From Lineus longissimus (taxonomy: Eukaryota; Nemertea; Pilidiophora; Heteronemertea; Lineidae), in the NCBI RefSeq assembly GCF_910592395.1, contig NC_088325.1, positions 7,931,109 through 7,995,108 on the forward strand: 64,000 nucleotides of DNA. The letters run 5' to 3'. Made by a program: the position numbers and the translations under genes. How positions within the stretch are numbered: the stretch's first letter is position 1; each line of letters opens with the position of its first letter. Below the pieces are notes generated by a model. It made no database searches. It saw nothing but the letters and a program-made list of their open reading frames with translations, and was not told the origin of the DNA. This document shows positions 10,665 through 21,964 of this stretch, in pieces.

Positions 10665-11872
10665 CGAAAGTATTTGTAGCCCCGGTCTAATTGTAACCCC
10701 TGGCAATGTTTTTGATTCATATTCTGGTTACCACAGAATTATTTAGCCAACCCAAGCATGGATATGAAAAAGGTGACTCTTGAGTATCACAATATAAATA
10801 GTTTTGGATTATGCAGCATGTTATGTAAGAGCTTTGGCTATAAGAAGTAAACAAATCAAACACATGAACAAAAAAAGTTGGGATCGAACTTTTTACAGGT
10901 CTGAATTTTCCACACTTGCAGAGCATTGATATATTTGAAACTTGGTTCAGGTGATCAGTATTGAGTGTAGAGAATGTTGTATGCAGCATCTGATGTCATT
11001 ATCAAAAGTGAATGTTTTAGAGACACTTTTATGACCAAGGTACCCTCGGGGTATTTGTAGCCCCTATAAAAAGCTCAATATATCCTGAAAATGCTAGGTT
11101 TCTTTTACCCGAATTATATTATTTGATCATAAATCTATCCAATTTATATACAATCCCTTTTGGCTTTATGTACCAACAATGATAGATTTGATGTTTCATA
11201 CCAGTTTATCTAAAATTATTTCGAAATAAGCAATTCCATTGACTAGATGGCAGCATTTCTCATGGTACATTACATTACCATTAAGTGGTGCCAGCTAAAG
11301 TTGGGGTTGATACATGACCCGTAACTGAAACTAAAGTTTTTAATGGCACTCTGCAAGAATGTCAGTCAATTCAGAATGTCACAAGATGTTGTCTGACACA
11401 AGGTTTAATGTACAACAGAGGTGATAAATAGAACGTTGTGTTTTTACACCAGTTTAAAATTAGTCTGATTTGTGACGATACTGTTTAAATTGTTGGTAAG
11501 TGATTGTATCTAACAACACTTAATGTGTTTAATAGATATCATTTGATACCAGCAAAATCTCATCCTCAACCTAGATTGGAATAATATTGAAAGCTTTATT
11601 ACCATAAAGACCATAAACCTGTGCAAAAAAGTGTTCTCATTCTTAAAAAAACATGCAATTTTAAATTTTAGTCAGGGGCTACAAATTCCCCAAGGCCACG
11701 GGGTATCCGTAGTCTTGTATTGTCTCTAAGAGGCATAGTTTTAAATTAAGTGCCCTAAATTGCAGGCTGTACATTTGGAAGAGGTGCCACTACACTACAC
11801 TGCCTGGAAATCTCTTGCGAAACCAAAATTTTAGGTGAAAAAGGGGCTACAATTACCCCATTTTACCTTACA
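10665..11872. repeat. Region with four inverted TTGTAGCCCC motifs
   Basis: TTTGTAGCCCC is found at about 10674 and 11051 on the plus strand. Its complement GGGGCTACAA is found at about 11675 and 11846. The two outer copies are followed or preceded by an extra GGGGTwATTG-type extension. The symmetrical arrangement suggests a foldback element with nested ends. No coding content. Confidence 0.5.
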
Positions 11873-12074
11873 AGCCAAAGAGAGCTTTACCAAAAGGGGT
11901 TCTAAGGCAAGACGGGTAAGACTTATGAGATAAGAGGAAAGGTGAGAGGTTGCTAGCACATCACCTTAAATATCATTTCACAAGATAAAATGTCCTAGTG
12001 AAGTAACCTTGTTTAAAGCAGTCTTATTTACTGATTTAATGTAATGAAGATTTGCTCAATGCCTAATTCATTTC

Positions 12075-12895
12075 AGTGTCCATCCTGTTTTCCTCGAACA
12101 CAGCTACCTTGGTAACAGGCCTGTGAATTCGTTCCTTGCGTTCTTTAACTTGACTGCGCGTACTCTCCCGTCAATCGCCTGGCAGTAACTCCACTACGTT
12201 AGCCATTTCCCATTTTCTGGGAGGTAAGTATTCGTCTGCAATTACCACGAGGTCACCTTTACCGACATTTTTATCATCCCTTCTCCATTTTTGCCGAGTG
12301 GATAAATTAGGTAAGTATTCCTGGAGCAAGCGTTTCTGAATATGGTCTGCGACTACTTGACTTTGACACCATCTCCGTCTGCTGTTGATCTCCCTATCTT
12401 CGAAGTGATCATGTGGGATGGTGCTGTCTGCTCTCCCAAGCAAAAAGTGGTTTGGAGTGAGAGGACTGAAATCATACAAATCCGTGCTTGAGTGTGTAAG
12501 TGGGCGACTGTTCAGTACTCCCTCCGTCTCAATGAGAGCAGTGCGTAATGCAGATTCTTCAACCTTAGATGTGCCGAGGGTTGCATTTAATGCTCTCTTC
12601 ACTGAGCTGAACAGCCTCTCCCAGGTACCTCCCAGTGTGGGGCCAGAGGAGGATTCAAGTGCCACGAGATTCCATCAGGTGTTAGGAATCCACGTATCTT
12701 CTTCTGGTCCAAGCTCTTCAGACAACGTTTCATCAGCGCCTTGAAATTGGTTTCATTGTCGTATTACATTTCCTTTGGATGACCACTACGTCCAATGAAC
12801 TTTCTCAGGCAGAGGATAAAGTCATCCGTTTCGAGAGAGTCTGCTAATTCGATGTGTACAGCATGAGTGCTAAGGCATGTTAGGGCATGAAGTGT
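12075..12895 (-). pseudogene. BEL/Pao integrase (partial) and DUF5641-like C-terminus
   Basis: Starting near 12895, the frame shows TCLSTHAVHIEL with a first integrase-core acidic region, then SGHPKEM and DNETNF around the second Asp, then a GGTWERLFSSVKRAL segment. A 164-residue frame (12171-12665) continues with LNSRPL and NHFLLGR, typical of the region leading into the DUF5641-like domain with its basic W(K/R)W-type motifs. At least two frameshifts and stops are present. The last readable residues end at an in-frame stop near 12076. The N-terminal zinc-binding part of the integrase is missing, because the DDE-transposase block begins directly upstream. Confidence 0.8.
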
Positions 12896-13471
12896 CATTC
12901 ACACCATTGCATGAATTGCAGAAGCAGGATAGCTCTCTGACTTCGAGTTTGTACCCTTCCACTCCAACTGCTGCATGGACTGACCTTGTGCCAGGAAGTG
13001 TAAGGCTCTCTGTTCTTGTGGGCCTATCTCGTTTCACTTCACCCCGTTTCACCAGGTAGAAGGTGCGTCGTTAGTGATTGCAAGAGTTATCTGGCAGTCG
13101 TGGTCCTCTGGTGAGCCTTGAAACTGCAAATGCGAAGAAGCTATCTGCCGAGTTGATTTCTAGGTCTCTCTCTGAACTGACTGCTGTAGAAGCCGAGTTC
13201 TTGATTACACCACCCTCTCCATCGCAGGGATTCTTCCCATGTCTGGACCCGAAGTAATGACGCTCCACGGTTTTGATTCCTAAATCTTGACTGGCAAAGG
13301 ATAGACCGGTGAAAGGCGTCTTCGACTTGTATTGTGCCCCACAGCCGTCAGAAAATTGGATGAGTCGCTCTATTGTAATGCCTCGGACCTCTCGAAGGTG
13401 GACAGTAGCAATCAGCGTAAAGTGGTGCACAGCATTCGCATCATGTTGATTGTCATCAGAAATTATATGAG

Positions 13472-13898
13472 TCGTACTTCCACCTATCAAATCCCCGTGT
13501 CTTTTGCGCTTACACCTATGAATTGCCGTGTCTAAATAGACCCGTGTGTCAAATCCCCGTGTCTGTTAGCCCCATCGAGCTCGATGGGGCTAATCGGGGG
13601 CTAATTTAGACCCGTGTTCAACACGGGTTTTTTGATAGGTGGAATCTGAATAGACACGGCAATTGCAAGTTCTAAGATCCGGCAACAGATGGCGCGGTGT
13701 AGTTGCCTCGGTATTGCGCCCCCTCCAACGGGAAAGAAACACAGGCGAGCTCCCTACCTACAGCGCACCTGTCGCCGGGGCTATTAACCATTATCTAACA
13801 CAACTGATAGGTGTAAGTGCGCCGCGGGTTTTTTGACACACGGCGAAGACACGGGTCTTGAAAAAACACGGGGTTTTATGATAGGTGGAACTACGACT
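13472..13898. mobile_element. 427-bp inverted-repeat element (MITE) with 3-bp ATG duplication
   Basis: The left end is AGTCGTACTTCCACCTATCA. The reverse complement of the right end is AGTCGTAGTTCCACCTATCA, a 19/20 match. The element is flanked by ATG at 13469-13471 and 13899-13901. Removing it with one ATG joins the transposase codons in frame across AIH and IISDD, which shows the empty site. The interior repeats the motif CCCGTGT in both orientations and has a perfect palindrome, CCCCATCGAGCTCGATGGGG, near 13570. It has no coding capacity. Confidence 0.93.
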
Positions 13899-14845
13899 AT
13901 GGATAGCTTCCCTCACAGGTTGCTGTTTCAGGTCACAGTCTGGGTCTTGGCACTTGAAGTATGCAATCATAGGGTGAAGTGTTATGTTGGTCTGGTACCA
14001 ATGTGCCCCCTGTACTTCCTTCTGAGTGATGCAGGACAAATTCTCTGCAAAGTCCATGACCCCTACTACAGAGTCTGGGGGAGGATTGGTGATCGCGTTA
14101 TAAAACTGCACCTGTTGCCAGCGAGCATCAAGCAGATGTTGGGCGAAGGGAATCAACTCTTTCGTCAGCTCTGCAGCTAATTCTGTGCCGGTACCTTCAC
14201 AGAGCTTCCTTCCTATTCTCTTTTTGCCATCTGGGTATTCCATCTGCTCCCACCTCCGCCATGATACTGGGTTAGGCCCCAAGATATCCGCTAAGGCTGA
14301 TTTCAGGTTATCCACACCACATTCTGGACAGCGCCTCTCAATACAAATAAGCTTGGGATACTGATCATCATGACTGCAAACAGTTTTTGCACAAACATCA
14401 TACTTGTCCCCAAGGAGATCATTCAGCAGCTTAAACTCTTTGCGACGTGTCAATTCATTTCGTATGGCATCTATCTTCAACTCCACATTTGCACAATATT
14501 CACACAAACATTGATACAGTTGTGCATGTTTCTGGGTGAGGACTTCCTTTAGACGCAGGGAGGCAAATGTAGAACGACCAACTTTAACTGCAGGATTCTC
14601 TTCCTTCAACGACTCGTATGTCGAGTTGACCGACCGCTGTAGGACATGCTTCGCAGTCACTGCATTTGCAGCAAGGCCCTTCTTATTCGGCATCTCTGTT
14701 GAAATATCAGGTCTCAGGTAATGGTCTTTAACTTTCTGCTGAACGTCACCTTGCACAGCATCGGAGGGTTTTTCCTGTGTGTTACATCAACTTAGGTACT
14801 TCCATCAGAAACCCATTGAGCGGCATGCCCTTGACTTCAAATCAT

Positions 14846-15060
14846 AATAATAATAATAATAATAATAATGAAGTTTTTGTATAGCGCTTTTCCATGGATT
14901 TGGTCCATGCTCAAGGCGCTCCCTCTCCGTGTGATCTTGTAAATAAGTGCGTTTTTAGTTGTGCCTTGAAAGTGTCAGTGTTTTGGCAATCTTGTATGCG
15001 CTTGGGAAGTTTGTTCCATACACTTTATCAAGCTGACCAGACAGTCCATGGATGAACAGT
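14846..15060 (-). mobile_element. 3' end fragment of a CR1/L2-like LINE
   Basis: On the minus strand a frame reads VWNKLPKRIQD, then TFKAQLKTHLF. This is the C-terminal signature of CR1/L2-like reverse transcriptase ORFs. It is followed by the stem-forming tail agcgccttgag...tatagcgct-like sequence near 14880-14925 and an (ATT)n microsatellite at 14846-14870. That order is the expected 3' terminus. The upstream junction with transposase-like codons is uncertain. Confidence 0.72.
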
Positions 15061-15190
15061 TTCCGTTTCTCTCTACCAATCTCCTCACACGCCATGCTGA
15101 CAGCAGACACCAGGTCACCATCACAACTTTGTTCAGCGTGTCTCGCCAAAATCCCATCCTTTTCCAAACGCAACTTTTTTCTAGGTGATG

Positions 15191-16139
15191 CCCAAGGAGG
15201 ATACCGCGGTGACGTCACGGCTTTTCCAAGATGGCGCTGCATATTGTAAACAAACTCGATCCACGGCCAAGGGAAAATCAAGTCATCAAACAAAGTTAGA
15301 TTTTTCGCATCAAATCAGAGTTATTAGTACTTTTCTGCTATGAAATAAGTCTTCAGACAACAAGTTATCATTTGAATAATGAAAATTGCTGTTTTGATGG
15401 GGAAAAATAGGGTTTTTAAAGCCAAATAGCCGGGCACCGATCTTCCAAAATTAGCGATGGTTTCAAAACAGTCTCCCAGATATGGGGCAATCTCTTCATT
15501 ATCATAATGGGATTTGGAGGCATGTTTACAGATTTTACAAGTTCGAGACATGTAGGACCTAAAACTCGCATAGATCCCCATAGATCCCATCTATTTGTCG
15601 AGTTAGCGCCCCTGTAAGATCATGCATTTTCGGACACTAGAACGAAATCTTCCTGCGGATATCGCGGTTTCGGTGATGATTAAAGGAGAAATTGACTGTT
15701 CTTAGAGTTGTATGGGACAGAAATGAGTTCATACTTCTCGAATACATGAATATATTATGATATGGGCGGGCTTCTAAGTCAAAACAATAACAAACTCAAC
15801 TGCATCTCTACCGTGTATCGCGTAGTGCATTGCCTAGTGTATTTCGTAGTGTATTTTAGCGGAGACATTATTTCCGCACTTTGGCCACGCTAAACGTCTT
15901 TTTTATTCGTGGAAGTTAATCTGCTCTGTAAATTTTATTTTACACAGGAAGAATCCATACTAGGTATTGCAATATTTCATGTCTATTGGTGTTTTTGTGT
16001 ACAGGAGCGCACCAGACAGTGGGACGTAGAGATGTGTTCAGTGCTGGTGCTGTCAGTAGACTGAATCTGATTGGCCATAGCGATCACTAATATGGGATGT
16101 GATCACGTGATATGACGTCACCGCGGTATCTTCCTTGGG
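15191..16139. mobile_element. 949-bp inverted-repeat element with 5-bp TGATG duplication
   Basis: Both ends carry the 27-bp inverted repeat CCCAAGGARGATACCGCGGT followed by GACGTCA (26/27 match). TGATG flanks it at 15186-15190 and 16140-16144. Removal with one TGATG restores an uninterrupted transposase frame (VMTASPRKKL). The interior has no transposase; the frame at 15324-15590 has no motif. It is a non-autonomous DNA transposon. The superfamily is not assigned. Confidence 0.94.
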
Positions 16140-16619
16140 TGATGCCGTCATGACAAGTCCTTTCAAAACTTCTGCTCCTTTTGAAGAAGACTTCGGGATT
16201 TGTTGTCATGCCCTTGATATAGCTTTCCTACATGCATTCCTGGTAGCAAATGGTGTGTCGTCAAACAGATGGTCTACCCCTGGATCAGCACTAGCAGCAG
16301 CTTTCACTGTCTTTTTCAGTTTTTCCCTCTTTTCTCTATGATATAGAGCATCTATCTTCTTTATCCTCTATTTTTTTTGAGGCTTCAGCTTGTCCCGCCA
16401 TGCTCTTTTCCTCAATTTATCTTTCTCTCTCTTTCCTTTAAGCTGCTCCTCCGTTGATCTTGTGTGGGGAATGTTCACCCCAGGCATGTTGACAGTGCTT
16501 GTCGCATTTTGCAGTTCTAACTTTTTGCGTTCTCTCATCCTTGCCATACGAATTCTTGTTTTTTCATTATAGGCCTTCTTCTTCTCCTCACTCATTTTTT
16601 CCTGAAATTCCGCGATCTG

Positions 16620-16874
16620 TCATTTTCGTTTTCACAGTAAACTCTGTATTTGTCTGGTCTTTCTTTCTGCATTTTTTTCTCGATAATTCTTGCATGACTT
16701 GACACCACTGTCAACACACCTTTTGACACTGTCTCATCTACCTCCTAAGTCCTGCGCTTTTCTCTTCCAAGAACGGAGTTTAACCTTCAGCATCGTGCCT
16801 AAAGAAAATATAAACTCGGATTTAAAACCATGCCTTCAAGCCAAAACTATGCACTAGGCCTACACAATCACAAT
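16620..16874. other. Non-coding DNA upstream of the transposase gene
   Basis: No gene is seen. It could contain the 5' end of the DDE transposon, but I found no terminal inverted repeat matching the 12.9 kb side. Confidence 0.35.
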
Positions 16875-17037
16875 AGAGGATGTGCACGTCACGTCATCAG
16901 TGATGTCATGATTCGCGTGTCAGCCATGTTGGACCTCATCTAACAGTACGATGATCGAACACGATGGGGTTGCCGTCCAACATGGCGGCTACTCGTCATC
17001 ACGGTGATGACATAGTCTCGCTGCACATCCTCTATAA
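16875..17037. repeat. Foldback element, about 160 bp
   Basis: The left arm starts atagaggatgtgcacg and contains gtcagccatgttggac. The right arm is its imperfect reverse complement, gtccaacatggcggct to cgctgcacatcctctat. The arms are about 60 bp each with a loop of about 40 bp. A clean target duplication is not apparent. Confidence 0.75.
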
Positions 17038-18180
17038 CATGAGCAAAAATTTGGACGGTGGCGGTATGGTAGCCAGCCAGAACATACGCCTATATCGGCC
17101 TAGGCCTATATGTCATATGAATCGAAAGATTTTTTTCTTGAAACACCCTGCAGAATGCATAGAAACCTGATAGACTCATGATACTAGGCATATCCCTCAC
17201 AGAAACCGGTGTTTGAAGCTTGCCTCAGGCATGCTCTATACATGCGTAACACAGGACCGAACAGACAGTGTCTGTCACACCGTGGAAACATTACGTATGT
17301 ATAGAAAATGTACAGTGCACACCATAGACGACGAAGCAGACACTGGATTTCACGGTTTTCAGCCGGGAATTACCGATTAAAATCACGGTAAAAATCAATA
17401 AAATGAAAGTGAACATGCTTTGAGGGAAATCTGGCACAATAATGTGAATTTTCTCGGTCCAGGTTACGCATGTAAAGCCGCTGATTCCAGCATGATCGGT
17501 CACACCATGCATCGATCGCCGACAGCGAGGCAACAAACCTCATCTGAATTGATGGGGTTTACGATGATCTCTACATGCGTAATATTGAGGACAGACCAGG
17601 CGAAAAAAATCAGAAACTTTGGCACTATCGCCATGTTGTTTACCAAGTTTGATAGACGTCTCAATACAAGGCATACGCGTTTATTCAACAAAAGAGCAAT
17701 CACTGCGCCGCCCCCTCATTATGTAGCGGGGATTTTAGTGGAGGTCACGCATGTAGAAAAATTGGGACAGACTTCGCCGGCCGTGATTTTAAAAGCCAAA
17801 GGATCAAACGACATTTAAAAAAGGAAGACAGAACACTGTGCAATATAATATACCCACTTTATTTCGAATATTCTGATCTAAAACCAAGCTTAGAATACAA
17901 CCTCTTAGTGGTGTATGCCGAACTAATGTGCATAACTCCCGTGACCGACGATCGTTACGCCCATAATTTTTTTTATAAAAGTCATTTTATCAATGATTGC
18001 GTTGACGAAATTGCATGAAACGTATGTGACACATAGTTTGATACCTGTTTCATAGAAAATCACAACAAATGTCTTTTAAAGTACCCCACAATGATAAATA
18101 TTAGAGCCCGAAGTGGAGGTTGCCAATTATGTCACATTTTGGTGGGAAAAAATCTGTGTGGACACTTCAACATAACCTCA
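17038..18180. other. Non-coding block between the transposase region and BEL/Pao RNase H
   Basis: It contains short partly inverted segments (ctatacatgcgtaa near 17230, ctctacatgcgtaatat near 17570) but no recognised gene. A plus-strand frame at 17420-17818 has no motif. Confidence 0.4.
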
Positions 18181-18284
18181 ATTATTTTTCACAGGAGCAT
18201 TTTCCTTTGATGCCACTGTGTTGACAGTTTCTCTACCGCACCCCCTAGAAGACAATATGGGTTTTGGTGGAAATTGTTGACCTT

Positions 18285-18826
18285 TTACAAAATTATCTGC
18301 AATGTAATCGGAACAAACCACTTGTTCCCCTTTAGCTTGGATTCGCCAAGATGTGTTCTGACTGGAGTCATGCAGCCTTCAGTCCCCTCGTGCAGTGGTC
18401 GACTGGATTGAACTTGGTCGCAACATGATACCAATCTGCAACTTTTGACTGTTTCAAAATTTCTGTCACCCCATTCGCTACGAAAGGTGTGAATCTCTGC
18501 GTCTTGTTTCTCAGATACTGGAGTACAATCATGGAGACTGTCCAATAGACAATCTTGATACGCTTCAAGTGTAGTTCCTCTTCTAGCAGCTTCCCAAGTC
18601 TCACAGCTAGAACAGCTCCTTGTAGTTCGAGTCTGGGGATTGAGATCGTTTTCAGTGGGGCAAAATGTTTTTTTGAAGCTAGGAGAGATCTCAGGTATCC
18701 AACAGCTCCAAATCCCAGTTTTGACGCATCGCAGAAGATGTGTGTCTCTGTTTCTGCTACTTGTGTTGTGAAGTGTTCATGATGTCGAGGTAACTTGAAA
18801 AAGACGAGGTCCTTCAGCTCATCCAA
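18285..18826 (-). pseudogene. BEL/Pao RNase H region
   Basis: A 152-residue frame reads HIFCDASKLGFGAVGYL, the first RNase H Asp region of Pao-type elements, then ISIPRLELQGAVLAVRL with the catalytic Glu region, then a tail resembling NPVDHCTRG. In this family it normally joins the integrase, but here a 5-kb unrelated block follows. Confidence 0.85.
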
Positions 18827-18831
18827 CCACG

Positions 18832-19740
18832 TTATCCCCTTTCTTCCAATTCCCTGGTCAAAGGTTCATCCCAATCTGAACTGCTTCTCCAAACTTCCTG
18901 GTTAAGGAACTTTGCCCTGATTGTGAAAGGTGTGATGTATCCATATGGGTCGTTGATCGACGACAGAAGGCTGACAATTCCCCTCTTGGCCATGACAATC
19001 TGTTTTGGCTGACAGATGAACAGGAAATATCTTCTCAAACATTCAACCTTACTCCCAGGGTTTTCTGTAATGGAGCCTCCTCTTTGTCGAAATCGACCTC
19101 CTGTATTGCGTGCATTTGTTGGAGCCGCCATCCCCTTTTCTCGCCAGCTTTATGACATCTGTGGCAAAGGTAATGCTTGTAGGTGTACAGTCAATCGATT
19201 TATGCAGGTCATCCATGTAGAAATCTGTGGACATGGCATCAACGACTTCCTGGCTGAACTAATCCTTGTTGTCAATTCCTGTCCTCCTCAGTACATAGTT
19301 TGCGCATGCAGGAGAGTCCATTGCTAAACCTTGGATGGTCCAGGGGCTTCAATATCTCTCTTCCATAGAAAGCGTAAGGCATCTGCATCTTCTCTATCTA
19401 CTTTCACCTGGTGGAACATTGCTTCCACCTCTGCCCAATAGTTGACTTTGTACAGACGAAACCTTTGCAGAATCCCAAACAGACTATTCTGTATTCAGCA
19501 AGTCTGGTCCCGTCATAAGGTTGTCATTTAGGCAGGTTCCTCTCGATTTCACTGCAGCATCAAAAACTATCCTGACCTTTCCCGGTTTGTGCGGATTTGT
19601 CACTCCAAAGTGTGGCAAGTACCATGTTTTAGGGAAAATGGATGCTGCTTCGACCTCTGTAAGCTGTCGAGCAAATCCGCTAGTAATGTGTGTGTTCATT
19701 GTCTTGCAGTACAGATCTTTGAAATCTGTGTCTTTCTGAA
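18832..19740 (-). pseudogene. BEL/Pao reverse transcriptase, frameshifted
   Basis: In order: WYLPHFGVTNP and KVRIVFDAA (RT entry), CLNDNLMTGPDLL, then in another frame MFHQVKVDREDADALRFLW, then SPACANYVLRR, then the catalytic box FYMDDL near 19210, then IVSLLSSINDPYGYITPF. The YMDD box is intact, but the domain is split over at least three frames and contains a stop after the DALRFLW block. It is inactive. Confidence 0.87.
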
Positions 19741-19815
19741 ATCAATTAATAAGACCACGGTAGCGTTTTTTTGCCATGTCACTGCTTTTATAATAGTCAT
19801 TCTATAGTCATTCTT

Positions 19816-20307
19816 TCATAATATTGGAACCTGACAGTGTCTGTTTACTAACTTGGTGCTGTTCTGCAGTATCTCAAGGGCACGCCTGTCCTCAGATGAA
19901 GTTGGATCCTTGGTGTCGTTGGTGATACCAAATGACTCAGTTTCCAAGAACATTTTCAGTTGGTCCTGGAGTGCCTGGTCTTCTGTCTTGATGAAGTTAA
20001 CCCTGGCCTCGATAGCTTCATTTTCCGCTTCTGTCTTTGCGCCTACTCCCATAATGGTCCATTCCAGTTTGATCCGTACAGCTATGGGTTGATCCTCTCC
20101 CCCTCTGCAAACCTCATGCTGTAGGTGTATCTCTTGGCAGTCGATACCAATTAACATCTTGACCTCTGACGTGTCTATGTAATCCGGTATTCCAAGATCC
20201 CGACAATGACCCCAACTGTGGCTAAGTCTCTGCGACGAACACTTGAACGTATCAGATTCCACTGTCCAGGCTTTACAAATGTGAGGTGCTCCCACAAAAT
20301 CAGTCAC
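19816..20307 (-). pseudogene. BEL/Pao protease-to-RT linker region
   Basis: The 163-residue frame contains VKMLIGIDCQEI, the conserved LIG.D segment that follows the retropepsin in Pao polyproteins. It then has an acidic linker and the RT lead-in (ALEILQNSTKL). Its upstream side is cut at 20307 by about 1.1 kb of non-coding DNA. Confidence 0.75.
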
Positions 20308-21429
20308 TTGGGCATTTTTTTTTCAAATTGAGTTAGCCTTATATATGACTAGTTGGCATCAAGAGCTACACAAAACACCAAACCTTTTGGAAATCGGACC
20401 ATAAATAAAAAAGTTATGGCCAAATGAATTTGGTGGTTTGTCATGGTTTCAGGAACCGCCGAAAATGAGAAAAATACCTTTGAAGTTGGAGTACACTTTT
20501 CACAGTTTCTCCTGCATTTGTCCTCGGCAACCATCAAATCCGAGGGAGGAATCAATGTTTTTCTTGTAGTATGGGTTAAAGACTATCCAGGAGAAGGTGT
20601 TCCAGGTCACTCCCAATCTCTAGTTGGGCAAAATTTCACTTTTTTCACTTTTTTCATGTTTTGAAATTTTGAGTTTTTATACAGAAATGGAGAAAATCTA
20701 TAAAAAAAAGTATAAAGTATGACTTGAATTTAAACAGTTTCTTATGGAACTTTATTTGAAAAGAAACATAATACAAGGTTGATACTGAAAAAAAAGTACT
20801 TGTCAGGAACATTTGCAGGCTTTATAAGGCCTCAAAATTTGGTTGCCATTAGCAACGGGCGGCCATCTTGATAAATCCCAACTTCAGCGTTTTGCATGAA
20901 AGTCACTATTTCGATCACTTAACCCTTTTAGTGTCAACCATGTTTTACATTTTCCTACCCCAGAATGTCCGATTTCTTTGAAATAATTTTCTAAAATGTA
21001 CTTTAGTAATTGTTTGTAATTGTAGCAGATCTCTTCTGATAATTGTTTAGTACACTATCCTGGATGAAGCTAAAGAAATTTCAACATGAATTGGTTATTT
21101 TTTGGGGTGAAAATGTGATTTTGAACTATCGTCAGAATTCGGTGTTTCCGCTGGTTTGATTTTCAGAGCGAAATTGCGGGAAATATCACTGTAGAAAGCA
21201 TATGAGTATTCGGTACCAAACGATCAGATTTGATTGGCTCTTTCGAAAGGTAGAAATAAAACACGGACTGGACAATGCTGAAACGATGTACATGCTGTTT
21301 TCTAACGTTATATCCCCTGTTGAACTCATAATATTACACAGTTTATAGCGAAATTTAGACCTTTTTCTATCAATTTATGTGATAAAAAAGTTTGATGAAA
21401 ATTTGACCCAGTTCGGGATTCCTGTTTCT
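20308..21429. other. Non-coding insertion of about 1.1 kb inside the BEL/Pao protease
   Basis: Protease-side codons occur on both sides, but this stretch has none. It is AT-rich and includes a gcggccatcttgataaat phrase like those in other repeats here. I found only weak end symmetry (TGGGC..TTTT), so the element type is unassigned. Confidence 0.5.
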
Positions 21430-21935
21430 TGAAACAGGGCCGTGCGACAAGCGACTGATTTTGTGGGAGTGCCTCACAAGCGTGAAGAGTTTCTCCCCAA
21501 TTTGAGTCCTTAGCACAAATCCTCAGATTTACAATGTACGAATCTATGGTGGCCTCAGACGTCATTGTCTTCACAGTGAATTGTCTTATTTCTCCTTTCA
21601 ATCCTAGATCTTCAGCTAGCTCTTGTGGATAAGCATTATCTGACTCCCAGAGGTCCAAAACTGCTACTGTGCGTATGATTCTCCCATTGTTCTCCATGGC
21701 GTATATCTTGACCAATTGAAAGAAGGTTCCCTGATTGACCTGCTTGTGATACATAGCTTTAGAAGTTCTGTTTTCGTGGACCTGGGGTTTGATCTCATGC
21801 AGCAGACTGTAGTGTTTCCTCCCTCATGCATCCTGTTTGCATCTGACAGTAGATGGGCACATTTTAACTTGGTGCGACTTGAGGCAATTATAGCACAGCT
21901 GCAGTGTCTTCACCAATTCGCGTCTAGCTGTTAGA
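21430..21935 (-). pseudogene. BEL/Pao CCHC knuckle and aspartic protease, broken
   Basis: At 21930-21760 a degenerate frame carries a knuckle-like Cys pattern CYNCLKSH...C...C typical of Pao Gag-Pol. It is followed by a retropepsin-like segment in which the expected D-S/T-G triad is replaced by AVLDLWESD, then EDLGLKG. The missing Gly makes an active protease unlikely. A stop occurs between the knuckle and the protease. Confidence 0.75.
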
Positions 21936-21964
21936 TCCTTTGCTATGAATTGGCTGCATCTACA

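Larger units (their letters stand above)
12896..16595 (-). pseudogene. DDE-type transposase-like gene, split by two inverted-repeat elements and a LINE end
   Basis: Minus strand. The N-terminal, Lys/Arg-rich coiled part lies at 16595-16140 and has an in-frame TAG near 16366 and a TGA later. It continues at 15190-15050. The main part lies at 14770-13902: a zinc-type cluster CLCEYC, then C..C motifs, then a first acidic site GVMDFAENL. The rest lies at 13468-12896: ISDDNQHDANAV, FSDGCGAQYKSK (second Asp), GKNPCDGEGG (third acidic site), a TAA near 13071, and a Cys-rich end CFCNSC. These three Asp-containing blocks fit an RNase H-fold transposase. The family is widespread in invertebrate genomes as unnamed proteins; I cannot name its superfamily. 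The C-terminus stops exactly where BEL/Pao integrase sequence begins. Confidence 0.78.

Noticed and set aside
15324-15590. 88-residue minus frame inside the 949-bp element as a possible transposase
   Set aside because: Too short, no catalytic motif, and it lies in a non-autonomous element.
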